Of a stretch of 64,000 bases of DNA, positions 39,761 through 51,968 are shown one piece after another (the stretch's first letter is position 1; each line of letters begins with the position of its first letter). Origin of the DNA: Calendula officinalis (Eukaryota; Streptophyta; Magnoliopsida; Asterales; Asteraceae); contig OY970828.1 of NCBI GenBank assembly GCA_963853835.1, positions 17,055,813 to 17,119,812 of the forward strand. The letters are read 5' to 3'. The position numbers were made by a program, and so were the translations under genes. The notes under the pieces are model-generated. The model ran no database searches, was not told the DNA's origin, and saw only the letters and a list, made by a program, of their open reading frames with translations.

Positions 39761-42700
39761 TAATAGGTGTCCGTAACCCATAACCATGGCCCTTGAACCA
39801 TGATAACCACTAGATGTCCATAACTCATAGCGATGGCCCTTGAACCACTATAACTACTAGCCATGACCAATAGCCTATAGATATCCATTTTACAAGTACT
39901 ATGTGTCCATTACCCATAACCATGACCCTTGAACCATTATAAGAGCTAGATGTCCATATCTCATACCGATCGCCCTTTAACCAATATAACCACCTGCCAT
40001 GACCAATAGCCTATGGATGATCATTTTACAAGTAATAGGTGTCCATAACCCATGAACATGGCCCTTGAACCATTATAACCACTAGATGTCCATAACTCAT
40101 ACCGATGGCCCTTGAACCATTATAACTGCAAGCCATGACCAATAGCCTATATATATCCATTTTGCAAGTAATAGGTGTCCATAACCCAGAACCATGGCCC
40201 TTGAACCATTATAACCACTAGATGTCCATAACTCATAGCGATGGCCCTTGAACCATTATACCTACTACCCATGACCAATAGCCTATAGATATCCATTTTA
40301 CAAGTAATAGGTGTACATTACCCATAACCATGACCCTTGAACCATTATAACAACTAGATGTCCATATCTCATACTGATCGCCCTTTTACCAATATAACTA
40401 CTATCCATGACCAATAGCCTATAGCTATCCACATTACATATAATAATTGTCCATAATTCATAACCATGGTCCTTGAATCATTATAACCACTAGATGTCCA
40501 TAACTCATACCGTTGGCCCTTGAACCATTAAAACTACTAGACATGACCAATAGCCTATAGATATCCATTTAAGAAGTAATAGGTGTCCGTAACCCATAAC
40601 CATGGCCCTTGAACCATTATAACCACTAGATGTCCATAACTCATAGCGATGGCCCTTGAACCATTATAACTACTAGCCATGACCAATAGCCTATAGATAT
40701 CCATTTTACAAGTAATATGTGTCCGTTACCCATAACCATGACCCTTGAACCATTATAACAACTAGATGTCCATTTCTCATACCGATCACCCTTTAACCAA
40801 TATAACTACTAGCCATGACCAATAGCCTATAGATATGCACATTACAAGTAATAAGTGTCCATAACCCATAACCATGGCCCTTGAACCATCATAACCACTA
40901 GATATCCATAACTCATACCGATTGCCCTTCAACCATTATAACTACTACCCATGACCAATAGCCTATTATCTATCCATTGAACAAGTAATAGGTGTCATTA
41001 ACCCATACAGATGACCCTTGAACCATTATAACCACTAGATGGCCATAACTCATACCAATGGCCCTTGAACCATTACAACTACTAGCCATGACCAATAGCC
41101 TATAATTATCCATTTTACAGTTAAGTGGTGTCCATAACCCATAACCATGGCCCTTGAACCATTATAACCACTAGATGTCCATAACTCATAGTGATGGACC
41201 TTGAACCATTATATCTACTAGCCATGACCAATAGCTTATAGATATCCATTTTACAAGTAACAGGTGTACATTACCCATAACCATGACCCTTGAACCATTA
41301 TAACAACTAGATGTCCATATCTCATACCGATCGCCTTTTACCAATATAACTACTAGCCATGACCAATAGCCTATAGCTATCCACATTACAAGTAATAAGT
41401 GTCCATAACTCATAACCATGGCCCTTGAACCATCATAGCCACTAGATGTCCACAACATATACCGTTGGCCCTTGAACCATTATAACTACTAGCCATGACC
41501 AATAGCCTATAGATATCCATTTAACAAGTAATAGGTGTCCGTAACCCATAACCATGGCCCTTGAACCATGATAACCACTAGATGTCCCTAACTCATAGCG
41601 ATGGCCCTTGAACCACTATAACTACTAGCCATGACCAATAGCCTATAGATATCCATTTTACAAGTACTATGTGTCCATTACCCATAACCATGACCCTTGA
41701 ACCATTATAACAGCTAGATGTCCATATCTCATACCGATCGCCCTTTAACCAATATAACCACCTGCCATGACCAATAGCCTATGGATGACCATTTTACAAG
41801 TAATAGGTGTCCATAACCCATGAACATGGCCCTTGAACCATTATAACCACTAGATGTCCATAACTCATACCGATGGCCCTTGAACCATTATAACTGCAAG
41901 CCATGACCAATAGCCTATATATATCCATTTTGCAAGTAATAGGTGTCCATAACCCATAACCATGGCCCTTGAACCATTATAACCACTAGATGTCCATAAC
42001 TCATAGCGATGGCCCTTGAACCATTATATCTACTAGCCATGACCAATAGCCTATAGATATCCATTTTACAAGTAATAGGTGTACATTACCCATAACCATG
42101 ACCCTTGAACCATTATAACAACTAGATGTCCATATCTCATACTGATCGCCATTTTACCAATATAACTACTATCCATGACCAATAGCCTATAGCTATCCAC
42201 ATTACATATAATAATTGTCCATAACTCATAACCATGGTCCTTGAATCATTATAACCACTAGATGTCCATAACTCATACCGTTGGCCCTTGAACCATTAAA
42301 ACTACTAGACATGACCAATAGCCTATAGATATCCATTTAAGAAATAATAGGTGTCCGTAACCCATAACCATGGCCCTTGAACCATTATAACCACTAGATG
42401 TCCATAACTCATAGCGATGGCCCTTGAACCATTATAACTACTAGCCATGACCAATAGCCTATAGATATCCATTTTACAAGTAATATGTGTCCATTACCCA
42501 TAACCATGACCTTGAACCATTATAACAACTAGATGTCCATATCTCATACCGATCGCCCTTTAACCAATATAACTACTAGCCATGACCAATAGCCTATAGA
42601 TATCCACATTACAAGTAATAAGTGTCCATAACTCATAACCATAGCCCTTGAACCATCATAACCACTTGATATCCATAACTCATACCGATGGCCCTTTATC

Positions 42701-45700
42701 CATTATAACTGCTACCCATGACCAATAGCCAATAGATATTCATTTTACAAGTAATAGGTGTTAATAACCCATAACCATGGCCCTTGAACCATTATAACCA
42801 CTAGATGTTCATAACTGATATCGTTGTCCCTAGAACTATTATAACAACTAGTCATGACCAAGAGCCTATAGATATCCATTTTACAAGTAATAGGTGTCCA
42901 TAACCCATAACCATGGCTCTTGAGTCATTATAACCACCTGCCATGACCAATAGCCTATGGATGACCATTTTACAAGTAATAGGTGTCCATAACCCATGAA
43001 CATGGCCCTTGAACCATTATAACCACTAGATGTCCATAACTCATACCGATGGCCCTTGAACCATTATAACTGCAAGCCATGACCAATAGCCTATATATAT
43101 CCATTTCGCAAGTAATAGGTGTCCATAACCCGTAACCATGGCCCTTGAACCATTATAACCACTAGATGTCCATAACTCATAGCGATGGCCCTTGAACCAT
43201 TATATCTACTAGCCATGACCAAAATAGCCTATAGATATCCACTTTACAAGTAATAGGTGTACATTACCCATAACCATGACCCTTGAACCATTATAACAAC
43301 TAGATGTCCATATCTCATACTGATCGCCCTTTTACCAATATAACTACTATCCATGACCAATAGCCTATAGCTATCCACATTACATATAATAATTGTCCAT
43401 AACTCATAACCATGGTCATTGAGTCATTATAACCACTAGATGTCCATAACTCATACCGTTGGCCCTTGAACCATTAAAACTACTAGACATGACAAATAGC
43501 CTATAGATATCCATTCAAGAAGTAATAGGTGTCCGTAACCCATAACCATGGCCCTTGAACCATTATAACCACTAGATGTCCATAACTCATAGCGATGGCC
43601 CTTGAACCATTATAACTACTAGCCATGACCAATAGCCTATAGATATCCATTTTACGAGTAATATGTGTCCATTACCCATAACCATGACCCTTGAACCATT
43701 ATAACAACTAGATGTCCATATCTCATACCGATCTCCCTTTAACCAATATAACTACAAGCCATGACCAATAGCCTATAGATATCCACATTACAAGTAATAA
43801 GTGTCCATAACTCACAACCATGGCCCTTGAACCATCATAACCACTTGATATCCATAACTCATACCGATGGCCCTTTATCCATTATAACTGCTACCCATGA
43901 CCAATAGCCAATAGATATTCATTTTACAAGTAATAGGTGTTAATAACCCATAACCACGGCCCTTGAACCATTATAACCACTAGATGTTCATAACTCATAT
44001 TGTTGTCCCTTGAACTATTATAACAACTAGTCATGACCAAGAGCCTATAGATATCCATTTTACAAGTAATAGGTGTCCATAACCCATAACCATGGCCCTT
44101 GAGTCATTATAACCACCTGCCATGACCAATAGCCTATGGATGACCATTTTACAAGTAATAGGTGTCCATAACCCATGAACATGGCCCTTGAACCATTATA
44201 ACCACTAGAAGTCCTAAACTCATACCGATGGCCCTTGAACCATTATAACTGCAAGCCAAGACTAATAGCCTATAGATATCCATTTTGCAAGTAATAGGTG
44301 TCCATAACCCATAACAATGGCCCTTGAACCATCATAACCACTAGATGTCCATAACTCATACCGATGGCCCTTGTGGCATTATAACTACTAGACATGACCA
44401 GTAGCCTATAGATATCCATTTTACAAGTAATAGGTGTCCATAACCCATAACCATGACCCTTGAAGTATTATAACCACTAGATGTCCATAACTCATACCAA
44501 TGGCCCTTGAGCCATTATAACTACTAGCCATCACCAATAGCCAATAGATATCCACATTACAAGCAATAGGTGTCCATAACCCATAACTCGTGCCCTTGAA
44601 CCATTATAACCACTAGATATCCATAACTCTTACTGATTGCCCTTTAACCATTATAACTTCTAAGCATGACCAATAGCCTATAGATATCCATTTTACAAGT
44701 AATAAGTGTCCATAACCCATACACATGACCCTTGAATCATTATAACCACTAGATGTCCATAACTCATACCAATGGCCCTTGAACCATTATAACTACTAGC
44801 CACGACCAGTAGCCTATAGATATCCATTTTACAAGTAATATGTGTCCATAACCCATATTTATGGCCCATGAACCATTATAACCACTAGATGTCCATTACT
44901 CATAGAGATGGCCCTTGAACCATTATAACTGCATGACAAATAGCCTATAGATATCCATTTTGGAAGTAATAGGTGTCCATTACCCATAACCATTGCCCTT
45001 GAACCATTATAACCACTAGATCTCCATAACTCTTACCAATGGCTCTTTAACCAATATAACTACTAGCCATGACCAATTGCCTATAGATATCCATTTTACA
45101 AGTAATAGGTGTCCATAACGCATCACTATGGCACTTGAACCATTATAACAACTAGATATCCATAAGTGATACCGATGGCCCTTGAACAATTATAACTACT
45201 AGCCATGACCAATAGCCTATTATTATCCATTTTACAGGTAAGAGGTGTCCATAACCCATAGCCATGGCCCTTGAACCATTATAACCACTAGATGTCCACG
45301 TCTCATACCGATCACCCTTTAACCAATATAACTACTAGCCATGACCCATAGCCTATAGATATCCACGTTACAGGTAATAGGTGTCCATAACCCTTAACAA
45401 TGGCCCTTGAACCATCATAACCACTAGATGTCCATAACTCATACCGATGGCCCTTGTGGGATTATAACTACTAGACATGACCAGTAGCCTATAGATATCC
45501 ATTTTACAAGTAATATGTGTCCGTAACCCATATTTATGGCCCTTGAACCATTATAACCACTAGATGTCCATAACTCATAGCGATGGCCCTTGAACCATTA
45601 TAACTACATGACCAATAGCCTATAGATATCCATTTTGGAAGTAATAGGTGTCCATTACCCATAACCACTGCCCTTGAACCATTATAACCACTAGATGTCC

Positions 45701-45984
45701 ATAACTCATACCAATGGCCCTTTAACCAATATAACTACTAGCCATGACCAATAGCCTATAGATATCCATTTTACAAGTAATAGGTGTCCATAACGCATAA
45801 CCATGGCACTTGAACCATTATAACAACTAGATATCTATAAGTGATACCGATAGCCCTTGAACCATTATAACTACTAGCCATGACCAATAGCCTATAATTA
45901 TCCATTTTACAGGTAAGAGGTGTCCATAACCCATAACCATGGCCCTTGAACCATTATAACCACTAGATGTCCATGTCTCATACC

Positions 45985-47275
45985 GATCACCCTTTAACCA
46001 ATATAACTACTAGCCATGACCCATAACCACTAGATATCCACACTACAAGTAATAGGTGTCCATAACCCATAACAATGGCCCCTGAACCATCATAACCACT
46101 AGATGTCCATAACTCATACCGATGGCCCTTGTGGCATTATAACTACTAGACATGACCAATAGCCTATAGATATCCATTTTACAAGTAATAAGTGTCCATA
46201 ACCCATACACATGACCCTTGAATCATTATAACCACTAGATGTCCATAACTCATTGCGATGACCCTTGAACCAATATAACTACGAGCCATGACGAATAGCG
46301 TACAGATATCCATTTTACAAGTAATAGGTGTCCGTAACCCATATTTATGGCCCAAGAACCATTATAACCACTAGATGTCCATAACTCATAGCGATGGCCC
46401 TTGAACCATTATAACTACTAGCCATGACCAATAGCCTATAGATATCCAGTTTACAAATAATAGGTGTCCATTACCCATAACCATGGCCCTTGAACCATTA
46501 TAAGAACTAGATGTCCATATCTCATACCGATCACCCTTTAACCAATATAACTACTAGCCATGACCAATAGCCTATAGATATGCACATTACAAGTAATAAG
46601 TGTCCATAACCCATAACCATGGCCCTTGAACCATCATAACCACTAGATGTCCATAACTCATACCGATTGCCCTTCAACCATTATAACTACTAGCCATGAC
46701 CAATAGCCTATTATCTATCCATTGAACAAGTAATAGGTGTCCGTAACCCATACAGATGACCCTTGAACCATTATAACCACTAGATGGCCATAACTCATAC
46801 CAATGGCCCTTGAACCATTACAACTACTAGCCATGACCAATAGCCTATAATTATCCATTTTACAGTTAAGTGGTGTCCATAACCCATAACCATGGCCCTT
46901 GAACCATTATAACCACTAGATGTCCATAACTCATAGCGATGGCCCTTGAACCATTATATCTACTAGCCATGACCAATAGCTTATAGATATCCATTTTACA
47001 AGTAATAGGTGTACATTACCCATAACCATGACCCTTGAACCATTATAACAACTAGATGTCCATATCTCATACCGATCGCCCTTTTACCAATATAACTACT
47101 AGCCATGACCAATAGCCTATAGCTATCCACATTACAAGTAATAAGTGTCCGTAACTCATAACCATGGCCCTTGAACCATCATAGCCACTAGATGTCCACA
47201 ACTCATACCGTTGGCCCTTGAACCATTATAACTACTAGCCATGACCAATAGCCTATAGATATCCATTTAACAAGT
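45985..47275. repeat. Duplicated family B segment (offset 7514 bp), copy 2
   Basis: Partner of 38470-39760. The word ttatctatccattg also recurs at 40966, 1769 bp after 39197, so the segment also took part in the 13-monomer HOR. Confidence 0.8.
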
Positions 47276-48722
47276 AATAGGTGTCTGTAACCCATAACCA
47301 TGGCAACCACTAGATGTCCATAACTCATATCGATGGCCCTTGAACCACTATAACTACTAGCCATGACCAATAGCCTATAGATATCCATTTTACAAGTAAT
47401 ATGTGTCCATTACCCTTAACCATGACCCTTGAACCATTATAACAGCTAGATGTCCATATCTCATACCGATCGCCCTTTAACCAATATAACCACCTGCCAT
47501 GACCAATAGCCTATGGATGACCATTTAACAAGTAATAGGTGTCCATAACCCATGAACATGGCCCTTGAACCATTATAACCACTAGATGTCCATAACTCAT
47601 ACCGATGGCCCTTGAACCATTATAACTGCAAGCCATGACCAATAGCCTATATATATCCATTTTGCAAGTAATAGGTGTCCATAACCCATAACCATGGCCC
47701 TTGAACCATTATAACCACTAAATGTCCATAACTCATAGCGATGGCCCTTGAACCATTATATCTACTAGCCATGACCAATAGCCTATAGATATCCATTTTA
47801 CAAGTAATAGGTGTACATTACCCATAACCATGACCCTTGAACCATTATAACAACTAGATGTCCATATCTCATACTGATCGCCCTTTTACCAATATAACTA
47901 CTATCCATGACCAATAGCCTATAGCTATCCACATTACATATAATAATTGTCCATAACTCATAACCATGGTCCTTGAATCATTATAACCACTAGATGTCCA
48001 TAACTCATACCGTTGGCCCTTGAACCATTAAAACTACTAGACATGACCAATAGCCGATAGATATCCATTTAAGAAGTAATAGGTGTCCGTAACCCATAAC
48101 CATGGCTCTTGAACCATTATAACCACTAGATGTCCATAACTCATAGCGATGGCCCTTGAACCATTATAACTACTAGCCATGACCAATAGCCTATAGATAT
48201 CCATTTTACAAGTAATTTGTGTCCATTACCCATAACCATGACCCTTGAACCATTATAACAACTAGACGTCCATATCTCATACCGATCGCCCTTTAACCAA
48301 TATAACTACTAGCCATGACCAATAGCCTATAGATATCCACATTACAAGTAATAAGTGTCCATAACTCATAACCATGGCCCTTGAACCATCATAACCACTT
48401 GATATCCATAACTCATACCGATGGCCCTTTATCCATTTTAACTGCTACCAATGACCAATAGCCAATAGATATTCATTTTACAAGTAATAGGTGTTAATAA
48501 CCCATAACCATGGCCCTTGAACCATTATAACCACTAGATGTTCATAACTCATATCGGTTGTCCCTTGAACTATTATAACAACTAGTCATGACCAAGAGCC
48601 TATAGATATCCATTTTACAAGTAATAGGTGTCCATAACCCATAACCATGGCTCTTGAGTCATTATAACCACCTGCCATGACCAATAGCCTATGGATGACC
48701 ATTTTACAAGTAATAGGTGTCC

Positions 48723-48737
48723 ATAACCCATGAACAT
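48723..48737. other. Target site duplication, left of LINE-1
   Basis: ATAACCCATGAACAT, identical to 57301-57315. A 15-bp perfect duplication is typical of target-primed reverse transcription. Confidence 0.93.
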
Positions 48738-48913
48738 ATATAAGCCATAACCATAACCCATAACCATGTTGACCGTTTGACTTTTTCTCTCGTTTCACAC
48801 AGTTAAAGGTGCGATTTAGTGTGTGTTACCGGCGGTTTTGTGATTCCGGCGAATCTGCCCATTGGAATTTAGTGTTATTTGGTAGGGAAGCTTGATTTTG
48901 AAGGCTTAAGGCA
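48738..48913 (+). other. LINE-1 5' junction filler and 5' UTR
   Basis: 48738-48768 reads like satellite (ccataacccataaccatg) but is not in register with the array. LINE text seems to begin at 48769 with TTGACCGTTTGACTT, which carries two TTGAC words (W-box cores) 8 bp apart. 48783-48913 is the short 5' UTR up to the first plausible ATG. No TATA box is seen, as expected for LINEs with internal promoters. Confidence 0.7.
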
Positions 48914-49206
48914 ATGACCGAGCCTGATCATCCACCGGATAGGCCGGTGGTGATGAATCGAGAATCCAGCTCACTGACAGGTTTGCTGTCAGAAATGGCC
49001 CCTACTGATTTGAAGGTTTCTGGCCGATTAGAGGTAGAAGGAGGGCATGGTTCGGGTTGGAAAGAAGGAAGGAGTGTTGGTATGAAGGGGTCGGTGGTGC
49101 AGGGCTCGCAACCTGTGAAATCGACAGTCACTGGTGTTCGACGAAATGTTCTTCGTATGCCAAGCTTGAATGAAGGTTCGGAAATGGTGCAAGCTGGTCG
49201 AAAGGC
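48914..49206 (+). CDS. Probable N-terminal part of LINE-1 ORF1, out of frame with the rest
   Basis: From ATG 48914 the frame is open to 49309 (131 codons). The first ~98 codons look like ordinary ORF1 N-terminal text, polar and Pro/Ser/Gly rich (TEPDHPPDRPVV, SSSLTGLLSEM). The main ORF1 frame has a TGA at 49171-49173 and opens only after it. I infer that ORF1 originally began at 48914 and that an indel between about 49174 and 49243 moved the rest into another frame. Alternatively this is a genuine short upstream ORF and ORF1 starts at 49207. No domain is recognised in this part. Confidence 0.5.
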
Positions 49207-51966
49207 ATGGGAAGTGATAATCATGTGCCAATTGTTGCTTCCAAAGCAAATTGTAGTGATAGAACTATTGGATTGGATTCTGGTGTTCCCACTGTCACTC
49301 ACATTTTGAAGAGATCTGATGGACCTCTGATGGGTGTGGATTGTTCTGTTGTGGGATTGCAGAAGGGTGTTCCTGTTGTTGAAGTGGAGAAGAAGCTTCA
49401 ACCGAGTTATAATATGAATCCAGAAATGGGGAAAATTGTTTCTTCAGTTCGTCATGTTCTTAGTAAAGTTGGGGAGGATATGAACATAGTCTATGATGAT
49501 CCGGAAACTGTTAGAAGAATTCATATTATTAAGAAAGCAATCAAGAAGAAGCTGTTTGATAAGATGGTTAGCTTGGGTTTAATTGAAGAGAGTGAAGCTT
49601 CTCAAATTGTTACTTGTTTGTCATCCAAAAGTAGAAGTTTTAAGAAGATTGTTTCCTCTTATAATCCAGTGGCTAGTAAAGAGAGTGAAGCTGGAACTGT
49701 TACACCTTCACAGAGTTTTATAAATGTCTCTACTCCTAATTGTCATCATATCTCCCCTGCACAAATTCGAAAACAGGTTAGGGCTCAGGTCCTTGAATCT
49801 GTTGAGCAAGCTAGTATTGTGGGGATGGATATTTCTGTTGATAAGAAGAGAAAGATGGTGGAGCAGAAGTTCAAGAGTTCTAAGACTGCTGTTTTAGAAG
49901 AAGAGAACTCTGATGATTCAGAAACAGAAGATGTTTATATGCATGAGATAGATCAGTTTGGTAGTGCAGTTTGTTACCCTACTCATGCTGAGGTTGGAAG
50001 TGATGTGGAGGGATTGAACCATCATTTTTTAGCCTCTAGCAATGATGTAATAGGTAGCACAGTCATGACAACCTGTAATGCTGTTGTAAGTCCAGTTGCT
50101 TGCCAGGTTGAGACTAATACAGTTCATTACCCTATAATAGGTGATCCTGGGTTAAGTTTGGAGAAGGCTGATAACTTTGTAAAATCCCCAGGAAATAACA
50201 CTGTTGTAATAGGTAATGCAGTTATTGATGCTTTAAATTCTGGTTATAGTATTTCTGGCAATGAGAGTGATGATCATACTGATATTGAAATGGAGGACAG
50301 AACTGGGAATGCTAAAGTCAACACTATTGATGATTCCCCAGGTCGACAGTTTGATTCTAGTAAACCTTCTAATCTGTCTAATAATGGGCAGATTCCCAAG
50401 ATTTCTTCTATGCCAAATGCCTGGCAGAAAACCAAAACTGGAGGCCTAACTCTTGCTGAAATGATAAAACAGGACAATGAAAGAGTTGATTTTCAAATGA
50501 ATTATGTTCCTCCTGTTAGGATTGATAATGGAAAGAAGCAGATTATTATGATTGATGAGGATTTTAAATTTAAAAAAGCTAAGTTATCACTTATGCTTTA
50601 TGGCCATTTTGTAGGCACTTCAATGGACTTCATTAAAGTCAATGCCAGTCTTAAAAGAATGTGGAGAGCTTATGATTTCTTGGAAGTTACTAAAAATGGA
50701 GCTGGAATTTATTTCTTCAAATTTAAAAGTGAAGAAGGTCTAAATGCAGTGTTGGAAAATGGAATTTGGCTTGTTGATAATGTGCCTTTAGTTGTAAATA
50801 AATGGGAACCTGGAATTTGCTTACAAAAAATAGAACCTTCTAAAATCTCTATATGGATTTGTATTCATGATTTACCAATTGAATTATGGTATGGCCATGG
50901 TATTGGTAAAATAGCTAGTGGTGTGGGAAGACCTTTGATCATGGATAAGATGACAAAAGAAAGATGTTTAAGCAATTCTGGCAGAATGGGTTATGCTCGG
51001 GTTCTTGTGGAGGTTGGTGCTTGTGATGAACTCCCTGATGATGTTGAGTTAGTTTACCCTAACTCTGGCCCTAATCCAGGAAAAGTTGTGTCTTTGGAAG
51101 TTTCTTACAACTGGAAACCTCCTGTGTGTACCCATTGTAAGGTGTTTGGTCACTCCCACAATGCCTGTAAAGTTAGGCCAAGGACTGAAGTTGAGATACT
51201 GGCTAAAACTGGTAGTAATAATGATGGTGAACAGGTTGATGGCCAAAACTGTAATGATGAGGGATTCCAAACAGTTGGGAAAAGAAACAAAGTTGTTAAT
51301 AAAGTTGTGACCTCTCGTTATCAAAACCAGAATCAACAGCCTAGACGAAGTGTGTTCACTAGATTGAATCAGGGGCAGGGCAGTGCTAATAACCAGAATG
51401 TTAGAAATCATGAAAATAATCAAAACAGGGGTAATAATAATAATAGGATTCAAGGTCCTAAAATTTGGGGTAATATGAGATATGCTGTGAAGAATAATAA
51501 TTCTGAGATGAAGGGTAATCCTGTTAATATTGAAAAACCAGTGGCCATTTCGAAAGCCACAATTGCTCCTAAAAATGATAAATTGGTAAAGAGTGTTGAG
51601 ATTTTAAAAGATGAGATTGATCCTGTTGTGACCTCTAACAAATTTGAAGTTTTGAATGAGGATGAAGAGGACTTTGATGATGGTTGGGATGAGAAGTACC
51701 ATGTTTATGATTATCAAAGGGAAGATGTTATGAAATTTTTATTTGCTAAAAAGATACCGGATTTGGAAATTTTAAAAGGTTGGTCAACTGGGCAGGTTGA
51801 TTTGTTTAAGGACAATTGTGCTGTACATGGTATGGATCCTGATCTTGTTTTTGATGATGTTGGTTCAGATACTAATGGTATTAATCAAGGTATGAAAGTT
51901 GATAGTACTGTTCCAGTTAAAAAGAACCTGAGTTGTGATGTAGCATCAACCTCAAAACCTGTTTAA
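49207..51966 (+). CDS. LINE-1 ORF1 protein (DUF4283 and CCHC, gag-like)
   Basis: 919 codons from ATG 49207. The N-terminal ~450 residues are low-similarity and Ser/Val rich, with a helical charged stretch near 90-115 (RRIHIIKKAIKKKLFDKM). A DUF4283-type domain follows from about residue 456 (KLSLMLYGHF ... GIWLVDNVPLVVNKWEPG ... IWICIHDLPIELW). Then a zf-CCHC_4 knuckle with C641, C644, H649, C654 (CTHCKVFGHSHNAC). The C-terminal third is Asn/Gln/Arg rich and then acidic (NEDEEDFDDGWDE). Proteins of this kind bind the element RNA and chaperone reverse transcription in the LINE ribonucleoprotein. The stop overlaps the ORF2 start by one base (TAATG). Its true start is uncertain (see 48914-49206). 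Confidence 0.93.
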   Translation: MGSDNHVPIVASKANCSDRTIGLDSGVPTVTHILKRSDGPLMGVDCSVVGLQKGVPVVEVEKKLQPSYNMNPEMGKIVSSVRHVLSKVGEDMNIVYDDPETVRRIHIIKKAIKKKLFDKMVSLGLIEESEASQIVTCLSSKSRSFKKIVSSYNPVASKESEAGTVTPSQSFINVSTPNCHHISPAQIRKQVRAQVLESVEQASIVGMDISVDKKRKMVEQKFKSSKTAVLEEENSDDSETEDVYMHEIDQFGSAVCYPTHAEVGSDVEGLNHHFLASSNDVIGSTVMTTCNAVVSPVACQVETNTVHYPIIGDPGLSLEKADNFVKSPGNNTVVIGNAVIDALNSGYSISGNESDDHTDIEMEDRTGNAKVNTIDDSPGRQFDSSKPSNLSNNGQIPKISSMPNAWQKTKTGGLTLAEMIKQDNERVDFQMNYVPPVRIDNGKKQIIMIDEDFKFKKAKLSLMLYGHFVGTSMDFIKVNASLKRMWRAYDFLEVTKNGAGIYFFKFKSEEGLNAVLENGIWLVDNVPLVVNKWEPGICLQKIEPSKISIWICIHDLPIELWYGHGIGKIASGVGRPLIMDKMTKERCLSNSGRMGYARVLVEVGACDELPDDVELVYPNSGPNPGKVVSLEVSYNWKPPVCTHCKVFGHSHNACKVRPRTEVEILAKTGSNNDGEQVDGQNCNDEGFQTVGKRNKVVNKVVTSRYQNQNQQPRRSVFTRLNQGQGSANNQNVRNHENNQNRGNNNNRIQGPKIWGNMRYAVKNNNSEMKGNPVNIEKPVAISKATIAPKNDKLVKSVEILKDEIDPVVTSNKFEVLNEDEEDFDDGWDEKYHVYDYQREDVMKFLFAKKIPDLEILKGWSTGQVDLFKDNCAVHGMDPDLVFDDVGSDTNGINQGMKVDSTVPVKKNLSCDVASTSKPV

Positions 51967-51968
51967 TG
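51964..51968 (+). promoter_or_regulatory. TAATG stop-start junction, ORF1/ORF2
   Basis: The ORF1 stop TAA (51964-51966) shares its last A with the ORF2 ATG (51966-51968). The same pentamer is retained in LINE-2 at 59158-59162. UAAUG junctions drive termination-reinitiation in some other non-LTR elements (SART1 is the described case); use of it here is inference. Confidence 0.75.

Larger units (their letters stand above)
36548..48722. repeat. Satellite family B array, block 2
   Basis: The same ~136-bp monomer as block 1 but with different HORs. The rare word cacctgccatg followed by tatggatga occurs with its cctgcc at 37951, 39993, 41761, 42937, 44116, 47493 and 48671. The steps include 2042 and 1768 bp (15 and 13 monomers) and 1176, 1179 and 1178 bp (8 full monomers plus one short ~90-bp monomer). 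A further duplication at offset 7514 links 38.47-39.76 kb with 45.99-47.27 kb. No unique or coding sequence was seen. Confidence 0.96.

Noticed and set aside
48769..48783. WRKY-inducible promoter at the LINE-1 5' end (two TTGAC words)
   Set aside because: TTGAC is short and frequent, and two copies alone do not support a promoter call. Kept only as a remark under the 5' UTR.
48928..49401. 157-codon minus-strand frame across the start of LINE-1 ORF1
   Set aside because: Antisense shadow of the ORF1 N-terminal region, with His/Ser/Thr-rich text and no domain.
51049..51453. 134-codon minus-strand frame within ORF1, plus similar antisense frames in ORF2 (54035-54382, 61198-61572)
   Set aside because: They lie opposite clearly coding ORF1 and ORF2 domains, and their own text has no recognisable domain.
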